Source: Candidatus Butyricimonas faecavium
Lineage (GTDB): Bacteria; Bacteroidota; Bacteroidia; Bacteroidales; Marinifilaceae
NCBI GenBank assembly: GCA_944321125.1
Contig: CALUKD010000029.1
Location: 1-45,755, forward strand
Length of the DNA stretch: 45,755 bases
Reading direction: 5' to 3'
Below, piece after piece: positions 8,240 to 16,418 of the stretch. The notes under the pieces are model-generated. The model searched no databases. It saw only the letters and a list, made by a program, of their open reading frames with translations, and had not been told where the DNA came from. Each line of letters begins with the position of its first letter. Within the stretch, counting starts at the first letter, position 1. The translations under genes were made by a program, and so were the position numbers.

Positions 8240-10165
8240 ATGATGATTACTAAAAACTACATCGCTAAGGGCGAGGGAGCCAACAGGTTCGAAAAGATTC
8301 CTGTTCAGATTTATGAAACAGCGGACGAGGCTGTGAAGGCCGTTGCCCGTGAGATTGTGGATTTGGTACAAACGAAAGCGGCTAGCAGTGAAAAGTGCGT
8401 TTTAGGTTTGGCGACCGGGGTTTCCCCGATCAAGTTGTATCAAGAGCTGGTGAGGATGCACCGGGAAGAAGGCGTTTCTTTCCGTAACGTGGTTACATTC
8501 AATTTGGACGAGTATCTGCCGATGCCGAAAGAGTCGGAGCAGAGCTACCATTATTTCATGCACCACCATTTGTTTGATCATATAGATATTGACCCGAAGA
8601 ATATTCATATTCCGGACGGAACGCTGGAAGGGGATGAAATAGATAAATTCTGTCGGGATTACGAGAAGGCAATCGAGGCTGCCGGGGGGATAGACCTCCA
8701 GATATTGGGTATCGGACGTACGGGACATATCGGTTTTAACGAGCCGGGGTCTTTTATCACGTCACAGACCCGGAAAGTGTTCTTGAATGACTTGACGATA
8801 AAGGATGCGATAAAGGATTTCGGAAGTCGGAATCTGGTACCCACGAAAGCGATCACGATGGGAGTCGGGACGATTATGCAGGCCCGGAGAGTGATTCTGA
8901 TGGCGTGGGGAGAGAAAAAGGCTCCGATTATTAAGGCAACAGTGGAAGGACGGGTGTCTGATTCGGTACCGGCAACATTCTTGCAAATGCATTCTAACGT
9001 GCAGTTTGTTATTGATGAGAGTGCGGCCAGCGAATTGACCCGGGCGGATTACCCGTGGTTGGTGAGTAAGGTGGATTGGGATGATAAGCTGATTCGTAAG
9101 GCGGTGATCCGGTTGTGCCAAAAGTTGAAAAAGCCCATTTTGAAAATTGAAGATAAAGATTATCAAGATAACGGTTTGAGCGATCTGATCGAGAAGTTCG
9201 GTTCTGCGAATAAGGTGAATATTGCCGTGTTTAATGATATGCAGCACACCATTTCCGGGTGGCCGGGAGGAAAACCTAACGCAGATGATTCAACCCGTCC
9301 GGAGAGAGCGAATCCTTACCCGAAACGAGTGTTGATTTTCAGCCCGCATCCGGATGATGACGTGATCTCGATGGGAGGTACGGAGGCCCGTTTGGTGGAA
9401 CAGGGACATGAGGTTCATGCGGTTTACCAAACGTCCGGGAATATCGCCGTGTTTGATGATTACCTGTACGAGATGATGGATATAGCCGATTTGTTCGCCC
9501 AAAATATGGGAGTGTCCGGCGAGGGGTACAAGCAGGTAAAGGAAACGATCCGGAATCTGAAACCGGAGGGAAGTGAACCTAAAGAGGTGCTGAAATACAA
9601 AACAGCCTTGCGGGCAGCAGAAGCTTTGGCCGCTTGTCGGTTTATGGGTATCCCCTCGGAGAGAGTTCATTTTTTGAATTTGCCTTTCTATGAAACGGGT
9701 TCCGTGAAAAAGAATCTGTTGGGAAAAGAAGATATTGATATTATCGTGAATCTATTGCGTGAGGTGAAACCTCACCAGATTTATGCTGCCGGAGATTTGG
9801 CCGATCCGCACGGAACGCATAGCGTTTGTCTGGATGCGATCATGCAGGCTTTTGACGTCGTGTGTGAGGATGATTGGTTCAAGGATTGTTACGTGTGGTT
9901 GTACCGCGGGGCTTGGTTGGAATGGGAGGTTGAGAAAGTAGATATGGCCGTGCCGGTAAGTCCGTCCGAGTTATCGATCAAGCGGCAAGCGATTTACAGA
10001 CATGGTTCACAAAATAACGGACCGGCTTACCCGGGAGATGATCCTCGCGAGTTTTGGCAGCGGGCTGAAGACCGTAACCGTAATACGGCCGACTTGTACA
10101 ACAAGTTGGGAATGGCGGAGTATGAAGCCATGGAGGTCTTCGTGCGCTACATGCATGGGAAATAA
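8240..10165 (+). CDS. NagB-like glucosamine-6-phosphate deaminase domain fused to a PIG-L deacetylase domain
   Basis: 641 residues. Residues about 1-275 form a NagB/glucosamine-6-phosphate isomerase fold (LGLATGVSPIKLYQ; NLDEYLPMP containing the general-base Asp; GRTGHIGFNEPGSF). In active NagB this last motif reads VDGHIAFNEP. The Asp corresponding to E. coli Asp141 is Thr here, while the His and Glu remain, so deaminase activity is uncertain. Residues about 385-641 form a PIG-L/LmbE deacetylase domain with the zinc motif PHPDDD and a later DPHGTH. The same fusion occurs across Bacteroides, where it is called a putative NagB-like protein. It follows the ROK regulator, which suggests a job with amino sugars or GlcNAc derivatives. 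Confidence 0.92.
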   Translation: MMITKNYIAKGEGANRFEKIPVQIYETADEAVKAVAREIVDLVQTKAASSEKCVLGLATGVSPIKLYQELVRMHREEGVSFRNVVTFNLDEYLPMPKESEQSYHYFMHHHLFDHIDIDPKNIHIPDGTLEGDEIDKFCRDYEKAIEAAGGIDLQILGIGRTGHIGFNEPGSFITSQTRKVFLNDLTIKDAIKDFGSRNLVPTKAITMGVGTIMQARRVILMAWGEKKAPIIKATVEGRVSDSVPATFLQMHSNVQFVIDESAASELTRADYPWLVSKVDWDDKLIRKAVIRLCQKLKKPILKIEDKDYQDNGLSDLIEKFGSANKVNIAVFNDMQHTISGWPGGKPNADDSTRPERANPYPKRVLIFSPHPDDDVISMGGTEARLVEQGHEVHAVYQTSGNIAVFDDYLYEMMDIADLFAQNMGVSGEGYKQVKETIRNLKPEGSEPKEVLKYKTALRAAEALAACRFMGIPSERVHFLNLPFYETGSVKKNLLGKEDIDIIVNLLREVKPHQIYAAGDLADPHGTHSVCLDAIMQAFDVVCEDDWFKDCYVWLYRGAWLEWEVEKVDMAVPVSPSELSIKRQAIYRHGSQNNGPAYPGDDPREFWQRAEDRNRNTADLYNKLGMAEYEAMEVFVRYMHGK

Positions 10166-10195
10166 ATGTTGTGTTTTATATTTTTTTTGCAGGAG

Positions 10196-10226
10196 CGGGG
10201 TCTGTTTTTAGACCCCGTTTCTTTTC
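10196..10226 (+). terminator. Rho-independent terminator after the NagB-like gene
   Basis: CGGGGTCT (10196-10203) and AGACCCCG (10210-10217) form a perfect 8-bp GC-rich stem with a short T-rich loop, followed by TTTCTTTT. It ends the ROK/NagB-like operon. Confidence 0.85.
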
Positions 10227-10254
10227 GCCCACGGAGAGTTGCAGGTTACAAGTT

Positions 10255-11595
10255 TTAACAGAACGAGCCAAAGATATAACCTGATATGGTTGCCATGATA
10301 ATAACGAGGGCAACATACACGATAGTCTTTTGGGCTCCCATGACACCACTAATAACCAACATATTCGGTAGGGATAAGGATGGCCCGGCCAGTAATAATG
10401 CCAGTGCAGGACCTTTACCCATGCCGGAGGTAAGTAATCCTTGGATAATCGGCACCTCGGTCAGGGTGGCAAAATACATGAATGCACCCGTGAAACTGGC
10501 GAAGAAGTTCGAAAGCAGTGAATTCCCGCCTACAGCCCACTCGATCCAATGATTGGGAATGATCCCGGCGATAGTTATGTCATCATGTGTTGAACCTAAT
10601 AAAAATCCAGCGAAAACAACTCCAATTGCCAATAGCGGTAGGATTTGTTTTGCAAATCCCCAGGAGGAAAAGGCCCATTCCCGGTTTTCATCATCCCGTT
10701 TGTCAAAAAGTAGTATCACGGATAATGACGTGATTCCTATAATCATCGGGAGCAAAGGGACCAGCTTGGCATCAGTGATAAACGTGTTGGCAAGAAAGGC
10801 GGAAAGTGTCGTCGCAATCGCACCAAGCAATACCCATGTGACCGGTAACTTCAGAACCCAGATGAGTGACCAGCAGAAGAACAGGGCGAGGATTCCCGTT
10901 ATATACCATTTATAGGTAAATATATAAAGCCATAATCCTTTGTCGGATACGGCAGGGGTCCCCCAATTGGCGAAGACAAGGATGAGTACCATCGTGAAAA
11001 AGTGAAATGAAGTTTGCCACATCGGGCGTTTCTCTGGTGGTGGGGTGATGTTCATCTGTTCCTCTTTTTTGGCTTTTTCTTCCTTACGGAAAATGAATGA
11101 CATGAGAAGACCGATGACAATGGAAAATGTGATGGCTCCAACTATGCGGGCAATTCCCATTTCCACGCCCAAGATGCGAGCCGTTAGGATAATTGATAAA
11201 ATACTGATCGCCGGGCCGGAATAGAGGAAAGCAATGGCAGGGCCTAGCCCTGCTCCGCGCTTGTATATGCTTGTAAATAACGGTAGTATCGTGCAGGAAC
11301 AAACGGCTAAGATTCCACCGGAGATGGCGGCTATCGTGTAGGATAACCATTTCTTGGCGTTTGCCCCGAAGTATTTGAGTACCGCTCCCTGGCTGACGAA
11401 TACAGCAATGACTCCTGCGATGAAGAATGCGGGGAGCAGGCATAGCACCACGTGTTCTTGCGCATACCATTGGGCAAGGTCGAGTGTGGCATCAATGGCG
11501 GTCATGAACCGCTCGTTGCCGAGTGGCATGAAAAAGATCACTGCGAAAATAGCAGTCATCCAAAACAGGATGGTTAATTCTTTTTTGTTATTCAT
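10255..11595 (-). CDS. ArsP/YraQ-type permease (DUF318 family), probable organoarsenical efflux
   Basis: Integral membrane permease with about ten hydrophobic segments and the family hallmark CSCTILPLF after the third span, followed by RGAGLGPAIAFLYSGPA. ArsP members export trivalent organoarsenicals; other family members have unknown substrates. I start at ATG 11595 (MNNKKELTILFW, 446 residues). The longer frame to 11676 would overlap the upstream thioredoxin gene and adds a charged, non-family leader. It lies 13 bases downstream of the small thioredoxin gene, so the two form one unit preceded by an ArsR-type palindrome. The ArsF/ArsG/ArsR neighbours support the arsenical reading. Confidence 0.85.
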   Translation of the reverse strand: MNNKKELTILFWMTAIFAVIFFMPLGNERFMTAIDATLDLAQWYAQEHVVLCLLPAFFIAGVIAVFVSQGAVLKYFGANAKKWLSYTIAAISGGILAVCSCTILPLFTSIYKRGAGLGPAIAFLYSGPAISILSIILTARILGVEMGIARIVGAITFSIVIGLLMSFIFRKEEKAKKEEQMNITPPPEKRPMWQTSFHFFTMVLILVFANWGTPAVSDKGLWLYIFTYKWYITGILALFFCWSLIWVLKLPVTWVLLGAIATTLSAFLANTFITDAKLVPLLPMIIGITSLSVILLFDKRDDENREWAFSSWGFAKQILPLLAIGVVFAGFLLGSTHDDITIAGIIPNHWIEWAVGGNSLLSNFFASFTGAFMYFATLTEVPIIQGLLTSGMGKGPALALLLAGPSLSLPNMLVISGVMGAQKTIVYVALVIIMATISGYIFGSFC

Positions 11596-11608
11596 GACTA
11601 GAAGGTTA

Positions 11609-11842
11609 TTAAATACCGAGCATCTTTTTGATTTCACTCTCCGTGGGAACATGACCTTTGAGTTTGACTTCTCCATCGACGACGATAGCGGGGGTTGTCA
11701 TGATGCCATAATTCAGTAGCTCAACGATGTCTTCCACTTTTGAAAGTGTTGCATCGAGCTGATTCTCTTTCACGATCTTTTCGATCATTTCATAGGTTGT
11801 CTTGCATTTGGCGCAACCGGATCCCAAAACTTTTATTTCCAT
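11609..11842 (-). CDS. Small thioredoxin-like protein (ArsE-like position)
   Basis: 77 residues with a glutaredoxin/thioredoxin fold of the small MTH895/TM0996 type. The redox motif GCAKC lies near the N-terminus and the cis-Pro motif is MTTPAIVVDG. These small proteins are typically encoded beside DUF318 permeases and arsenic genes, and probably hand electrons or thiol-bound metalloid to partners. In Bacteroides organoarsenical operons a small redox protein accompanies ArsF and ArsG. I do not claim strict ArsE orthology. It has its own upstream operator-like palindrome at 11859-11874. Confidence 0.85.
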   Translation of the reverse strand: MEIKVLGSGCAKCKTTYEMIEKIVKENQLDATLSKVEDIVELLNYGIMTTPAIVVDGEVKLKGHVPTESEIKKMLGI

Positions 11843-11858
11843 GATTTAATTTATTTAA

Positions 11859-11874
11859 TTCGTTATATTACGAA
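11859..11874. promoter_or_regulatory. ArsR-type operator upstream of the thioredoxin/permease pair
   Basis: TTCGT-N6-ACGAA, the same dyad with the same spacing as upstream of arsR and arsF. It sits in the 52-base gap between arsG and the thioredoxin gene, so the thioredoxin-permease pair probably has its own ArsR-controlled promoter. Another half-site, TTCGT, follows at about 11880. Confidence 0.65.
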
Positions 11875-11894
11875 CATTGTTCGTGTGAAAAAAC

Positions 11895-12602
11895 TTAGAG
11901 ATTTATAACCAGACAATAGTATAACCCGATGGCGGTGAATAACCCGCCTACAATCCAATTCAACCATTTTTGTATGTTTTTAATCTTACCGTAAAAATTG
12001 CCGATATGCTGTACACTGAAAGCCAGAATCCAGGCTGTGGCCAGTACGGGTAACGCCGTTGCTATGGCAAAGAGGACGGGAAGTAAGTAACCGCCAACCG
12101 ATGTTGCGGACATAGGGATCAACATACCAAAGTAGAAAATGCCGCTCGTTGGGCAGAATGCCATGGCGAATAATATTCCGAGTAACAAAGCTCCCCATCC
12201 GCCCCGACGGGCTAATCCCTCTCCATTACCTTTGAAACCGAATGACGGCAGGTTGAATTTGTGGCCGAACAGCATGAATAACCCGATGAATAATAGTGCG
12301 GGTCCGAGTAGCATTTCTCCGTATTTGCCGATAAATTTCTGGATACCAAATAGGCTTGAACCTTTTTCCAAAATTGAGATGAGGATAATGCCTAGGAGCG
12401 TGTAGGCCATGATGCGGCCTAACGTGTAGAGCAAACCGTTTCGAAATATCCTGTGGCGGTTCTCGATGTCTTTTCCAATAAAACCAATGGCGGCAATATT
12501 GGTTGCCAGAGGACAAGGGGAAATGGCCGTCAGTAGTCCTAGCAGGAAGGCGGTCAAAGCTGGAGTAGTACTACTATCCAATAAAGATTGTAACCATTCC
12601 AT
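11895..12602 (-). CDS. arsG: ArsG-family transporter (DsbD-like membrane protein)
   Basis: 235 residues with about six membrane spans in two homologous halves, each carrying the DsbD/CcdA-type Cys-Pro: TAISPCPLATN in the first and MAFCPTSGIFYFG in the second. Bacteroides proteins of this type are called ArsG. They are linked to resistance against nitroaromatic and aromatic aminobenzyl arsenicals, acting as an efflux permease or electron conduit together with ArsE and ArsF. It lies 6 bases downstream of arsF and is surely co-transcribed with it. An alternative is a general thiol-disulfide electron transporter; the neighbours favour ArsG. Confidence 0.85.
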   Translation of the reverse strand: MEWLQSLLDSSTTPALTAFLLGLLTAISPCPLATNIAAIGFIGKDIENRHRIFRNGLLYTLGRIMAYTLLGIILISILEKGSSLFGIQKFIGKYGEMLLGPALLFIGLFMLFGHKFNLPSFGFKGNGEGLARRGGWGALLLGILFAMAFCPTSGIFYFGMLIPMSATSVGGYLLPVLFAIATALPVLATAWILAFSVQHIGNFYGKIKNIQKWLNWIVGGLFTAIGLYYCLVINL

Positions 12603-12608
12603 GGATGT

Positions 12609-13040
12609 TTATTTTAGTAGTTGCCGAATCTTTTGTGTCACGTTTGCCTTGAATGTATCTGGGGCGGAAAGGGCCTTCGCGAAAGCGTATTTGGTTAGGT
12701 TTTCCGTGGAGTCCTTGCCATTTTTCCATTTTGTGATGAAGAGTGAAGACCACGTGACCTCGTATTTGTTGGTGATCTCTTCGTTTTCAGTTTGAGAGAT
12801 GTCGATGGATTTGAATACCAGGCTGCCGTCTTTCAGTTCGTTGGCAAATAGGGTTTCCATCGTTTCTTTGGTATTTTTTTCGATTGCCGCACAGGTTATA
12901 CAACGTTGCTTGCCATGAAAATAGAGTACTTCGACACGATCTTTTTGTGGTTGTTGTTCTTGGGCTTTGCTGCCTTTTGTGTTTTTGTTGCCGCATGCGA
13001 AAAGGCCGAGACACATTGTTAACAATAGAATCACTTTCAT
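12609..13040 (-). CDS. arsF: ArsF-like lipoprotein (nitrophenyl reductase subunit family)
   Basis: 143 residues. The N-terminus MKVILLLTMCLGLFACGNKN is a lipoprotein signal with Cys at about residue 16. The mature part contains a thioredoxin-like pattern, EVLYFHGKQRCITCAAIE, with a CxxC redox pair, and WSSLFIT in the cis-Pro region. The Bacteroides family is annotated as ArsF, a proposed subunit for reduction of nitrophenyl arsenicals. It is the first gene of the arsF-arsG unit and has an operator-like dyad 52-63 bases upstream of its start codon. Being a surface or periplasmic redox lipoprotein, it could exchange electrons with membrane ArsG. Confidence 0.82.
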   Translation of the reverse strand: MKVILLLTMCLGLFACGNKNTKGSKAQEQQPQKDRVEVLYFHGKQRCITCAAIEKNTKETMETLFANELKDGSLVFKSIDISQTENEEITNKYEVTWSSLFITKWKNGKDSTENLTKYAFAKALSAPDTFKANVTQKIRQLLK

Positions 13041-13091
13041 AACGTTTTAATTTAATTGATTGTTATTGATATTAATTTATTATGTTTGTAT

Positions 13092-13107
13092 TTCGTCAAA
13101 TTACGAA
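13092..13107. promoter_or_regulatory. ArsR-type operator upstream of arsF
   Basis: TTCGT-N6-ACGAA between arsR and arsF, matching the dyad upstream of arsR. It is likely the ArsR binding site controlling the arsF-arsG unit. Confidence 0.6.
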
Positions 13108-13133
13108 CAATATAACTAATAAAATAGTTGTTA

Positions 13134-13457
13134 CTAACAACAACTATTTTTTTTCGTGTTGTCATGATCAAATAAGCGTACGAATAAATTCTTGGCGATG
13201 GCCCAATTCTCTCGATTAATGCAGTAACGAACCTTGGGAGGCTCGATGGAGCCTTGAATTAGTCCTGAATCCTTTAACTCTTTCAAATGTTGGGAAACGG
13301 TGGCCTTCGATATGGGTAAGACCTCATGAATGTCACCGAAGAAACAGCAATTCTGTTTGGCCAAAAAGTTAAGTATGGCAATTCGTGCCGGGTGTCCCAT
13401 TGCTTTTGCGAAACGGGCGAGCTGTTCTTGATCTGTGGTGTATTCTTTCGTTTCCAT
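13134..13457 (-). CDS. arsR: ArsR/SmtB-family repressor
   Basis: 107-residue winged-helix metalloregulator. The recognition region is ISKATVSQHLKELKDSGLI (about 48-66), preceded by the Cys pair NCCFFGDIH (about 36-44) and followed by a C-terminal NSCC. Adjacent cysteines at these places could form an As(III)- or organoarsenical-binding site, but they are not the classic CxCxxC of the plasmid R773 ArsR. It is the first gene of the cluster and is preceded by its own near-perfect palindrome, so it is likely autoregulated. Confidence 0.9.
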   Translation of the reverse strand: METKEYTTDQEQLARFAKAMGHPARIAILNFLAKQNCCFFGDIHEVLPISKATVSQHLKELKDSGLIQGSIEPPKVRYCINRENWAIAKNLFVRLFDHDNTKKNSCC

Positions 13458-13471
13458 GTTTGGTTTTATTT

Positions 13472-13495
13472 ATTGTTCGTAAAATTACGAATAAT
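13472..13495. promoter_or_regulatory. ArsR autoregulatory operator
   Basis: ATTGTTCGTAA (13472-13482), two bases, then TTACGAATAAT (13485-13495): a dyad with one mismatch in 11 bp, located 15 bases upstream of the arsR start. It has the same TTCGT-N6-ACGAA core as the two other sites in the cluster. Confidence 0.7.
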
Positions 13496-13554
13496 ATTGG
13501 TTCAAACAAAACAGATGGATAATATTTTTTTATTATAATAAAAAAAATTGATTA

Positions 13555-15192
13555 TCAGATTTTACGCTCGATCTCCCGGAGATTTTCCATTTTCTTTTTC
13601 TGCAAGAAACCTTGGATGTCTTCTAAGTGTTCCTTTACTTTCTTGTTACCGAATTCGTAAACCTTGTGGACGAGTCCGGTGAGAAAATCACGGTCGTGGG
13701 ACACGACGATCAAGGTACCGTCGAACTCTTTCAAGGCATTTTTCAAAATGTCCTTGGTACGGAGGTCAAGGTGGTTCGTAGGCTCGTCGAGAATCAACAG
13801 GTTCACGGGAGAGAGCAACAACTTGATCATGGCCAATCGGGTACGCTCTCCACCGGACAGAACTTTCACCTTTTTGTCGATGTCGTCACCGCTGAACATG
13901 AAAGCTCCCAGCATATCCTTGATTTTGTGTTTCAATTCCATGGGGGTTACGTCGTCGATGGTCTGGAAAACGGTAAGACTTTCGTCCATGAGAGAGGCTT
14001 GGTTTTGGGCGAAATATCCAATTTTCACGTTATAGCCTAATGTCAGTTTTCCGGTATAGGGAATTTCACCCATGATACATTTTACCAGCGTGGACTTGCC
14101 TTCCCCGTTACGACCGACAAAAGCGACTTTCTCTCCTTTTTCGATCGTGAAGTGGGCATCTTGGAACACGATGTGGCCGTCATAGTCTTTCGTAAGCTCT
14201 TCCGCGATCACCGGGTATTTACCGGAGTTTGGAGCGGGTGGGAATTTCAATCTCAGAGCGGAAGTGTCTTCCTCGTCAACTTCTAGTATTTCCAGTTTTT
14301 CCAACATCTTCACGCGGGATTGTACCTGTAAGGTTTTGGAATAGGTTCCCTTGAAACGCTCGATAAATTCTTTCGTCTCGGCGATCATTTTTTGCTGTTC
14401 GTCGTAGGCCTTTTGTTGTTGTATGCGTCGTTCTTGGCGTAGTACAAGGTATTGGGAGTAATTTACCTTGTAATCGTAAATGCGGCCCATGGTGACCTCG
14501 ATAGTTCGGGTGGTGATGTTGTCAACAAATGTCCGGTCGTGGGATATTACGACAACAGCTTTCCCGTTATTCACGAGGAAGTCCTCCAGCCATTGAATCG
14601 AATCAATGTCAAGGTGGTTGGTAGGCTCGTCAAGTAGTAACACGTCCGGGTTTTTAAGCAACATCTTTGCCAACTCAATGCGCATACGCCAACCTCCACT
14701 GAAATCGGCTGTCGGACGATTGAAATCTTCCCGTTGGAATCCGAGTCCCAACAATACTTTTTCAACATCCGCCTCGTAATGTGTGGAGTCTATGCTGTAA
14801 AATTTCTCGCTGAGGGCGGATACGTCTTCAATGAGTTTGTAGTACTCTGGAGAATCGTAGTCCGTTCTTTCGGTAAGTTGTTGATTCAGCCGTTCAATTT
14901 CTTTCTCCATCTCGAAAAGGTGGGCAAAAGCCTGTGCCGTCTCATCGAAAACGGTTCTTTCGTTATGGGTCATTAAATGCTGCGGTAGATAAGCGATAAC
15001 AGTTTCTTTCGGGTAGGAAATATTTCCCCGGGAGGCTTGGCGTTCTCCCGCTAGAATTTTTAATAACGTGGATTTACCTGCCCCGTTCTTTCCCATGAGG
15101 GCAATCCGGTCTTTGTCGTTGATAACAAAAGAAATATCTTTAAAAAGTGCTCTGTCTCCAAATTCTACTGTTAATCCGTCTACTGAAATCAT
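13555..15192 (-). CDS. ABC-F family ATPase (ribosome-associated)
   Basis: 545 residues with two ATP-binding cassettes and no membrane spans. Walker A motifs are GKNGAGKST (about 34) and GRNGEGKST (about 365). Signatures are SGGWRMRIELAKML and SGGERTRLAMIKLLL, each followed by LDEPTNHLD. The inter-domain linker (about 235-300) is charged and helical, as in ABC-F proteins that act at the ribosomal E site in translation control or antibiotic protection. Which of the several ABC-F subfamilies it belongs to cannot be told by eye. The short leader (15193-15235) contains repeated GAAAATTGAAA units. Confidence 0.93.
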   Translation of the reverse strand: MISVDGLTVEFGDRALFKDISFVINDKDRIALMGKNGAGKSTLLKILAGERQASRGNISYPKETVIAYLPQHLMTHNERTVFDETAQAFAHLFEMEKEIERLNQQLTERTDYDSPEYYKLIEDVSALSEKFYSIDSTHYEADVEKVLLGLGFQREDFNRPTADFSGGWRMRIELAKMLLKNPDVLLLDEPTNHLDIDSIQWLEDFLVNNGKAVVVISHDRTFVDNITTRTIEVTMGRIYDYKVNYSQYLVLRQERRIQQQKAYDEQQKMIAETKEFIERFKGTYSKTLQVQSRVKMLEKLEILEVDEEDTSALRLKFPPAPNSGKYPVIAEELTKDYDGHIVFQDAHFTIEKGEKVAFVGRNGEGKSTLVKCIMGEIPYTGKLTLGYNVKIGYFAQNQASLMDESLTVFQTIDDVTPMELKHKIKDMLGAFMFSGDDIDKKVKVLSGGERTRLAMIKLLLSPVNLLILDEPTNHLDLRTKDILKNALKEFDGTLIVVSHDRDFLTGLVHKVYEFGNKKVKEHLEDIQGFLQKKKMENLREIERKI

Positions 15193-15661
15193 ATTTAATT
15201 GAAAATTGAAAGTTGAAAATTGAAAATGGATTTACATTTTCAAATAGCGGTGCGAAGATAAAATAATTTGTTTAGATTTTTTTTCAAGGGGAAATTTAAA
15301 ATGGTGGAAAATAACGAGCGGGGAAATTATCTATGGAATAATTTCCGGTGTAATACCTTGGAGCAAAGGAAGAAATTCCGTGTTAATCTCGGTGCATTTT
15401 CGGAACATCTTCGGTGCAATTTCGCTCAGCGGGCGAAGTTGGAGCGGGAGTGAGAGGACGGTGGGGGAAAGGAAAGTACTTTTTCTGTAGGTATTACAGC
15501 GGGAGTGTAGGGGATGTGTTCTGAAACTGGTGTGGGGGTAAATGTCGTTTGTGTAGTAATTTATGTTGTTTGTGAGAATATGACGTCGTTTATGAAATGA
15601 ATTCGTTGAGAAGAGATGGGAAAGGTACTTTTGTCATGGTAATTAAAAAAATAAAGATTGT
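15193..15661. other. Intergenic region without a recognisable gene
   Basis: Divergent spacer between the ABC-F and DUF6266-like genes. It holds a run of A/T-rich GAAAATTGAAA repeats next to the ABC-F start, then a GC-richer part with imperfect repeats of CGGTGCATTTTCGGA type at about 15390-15425. One 61-codon open frame (15268-15453) lacks any family feature. I see no RNA gene. Confidence 0.5.
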
Positions 15662-16288
15662 ATGGCAAAGACTGAACAAGAGATTAGAGGTAAAGTTGGT
15701 AATATGGTTTTCTACAAGGTTGGTAATGAAATCCGGGTGAGAAGTACAGCGAATGATTTTCAAGATGCCGATTCGGAAGGACAACATCCCGGAAGATCCC
15801 GGTTAAGAGTGGCAACTCTTTTTTATCAACGGTTAACGAAGACGATTTCTAGGAGAATATGGAAATTGGCGGCGACAGGGACAAGTCAGAATGGTTTTAA
15901 TCTTTTTATGAAGAAAAACATGATGGTATTTACCCCGTGTGGAAATGTGGGGGATTTTTCTCGCTTGTGTTTGACAGCAGGAGTTTTGCAACAAGTGAAT
16001 CACTTGGAAGTAACGGCAGATGATGCGGGACGGGTTACTTTGACGTGGGAGGTGGGGATCAATTCGCCTTCAGCCGGGGATGAGGATCGCTTACGGGTGA
16101 TCGTGTTGTTGAGTGACCGTTGTTTTTCTCCTTTTGTCGTGGAAGGAGTAGATGCCCGGAGAAAGGATGGGAGTATGACATTTCAGCTGGAACGGGCAGG
16201 GGGACAGATAGCGCATTTGTATTGTTTTTTCTCGGGGGAAGGAGGAATGACCTACTCTTCGAGTCAGTACGTGAGAGTGGGCGGGTGA
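15662..16288 (+). CDS. DUF6266-like protein
   Basis: 208 residues, function unknown. The N-terminus MAKTEQEIRGKVGNMVFYKVGNEIRVRS resembles the Bacteroidetes DUF6266 family, which begins with a GKVGN-x-V-x-YK pattern and RSRLR-x-A further on. The C-terminal half is beta-rich with an Ig-like look (VTLTWEVGINSP). There are no signal peptide and no membrane segments. It is a single gene ahead of gnd, 130 bases away. Family placement rests on the N-terminal pattern only. Confidence 0.7.
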   Translation: MAKTEQEIRGKVGNMVFYKVGNEIRVRSTANDFQDADSEGQHPGRSRLRVATLFYQRLTKTISRRIWKLAATGTSQNGFNLFMKKNMMVFTPCGNVGDFSRLCLTAGVLQQVNHLEVTADDAGRVTLTWEVGINSPSAGDEDRLRVIVLLSDRCFSPFVVEGVDARRKDGSMTFQLERAGGQIAHLYCFFSGEGGMTYSSSQYVRVGG

Positions 16289-16418
16289 GATTGTTCGTTT
16301 GTCGATCAATTTTGGCTCTCTTTTTGCAGGATATTTTGCGAGTGTAATTTTTGTTATAATATTTAAGAACAAATTAAAAGGAATCGTCGTACAATAGAGT
16401 TACGAATAAATTATTGTT

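Noticed and set aside
11596-11676. Longer start for the ArsP-like permease
   Set aside because: It would overlap the thioredoxin gene and adds a charged leader absent from the family.
15268-15453. 61-codon open frame in the ABC-F/DUF6266 spacer
   Set aside because: No family pattern and odd composition; probably chance.
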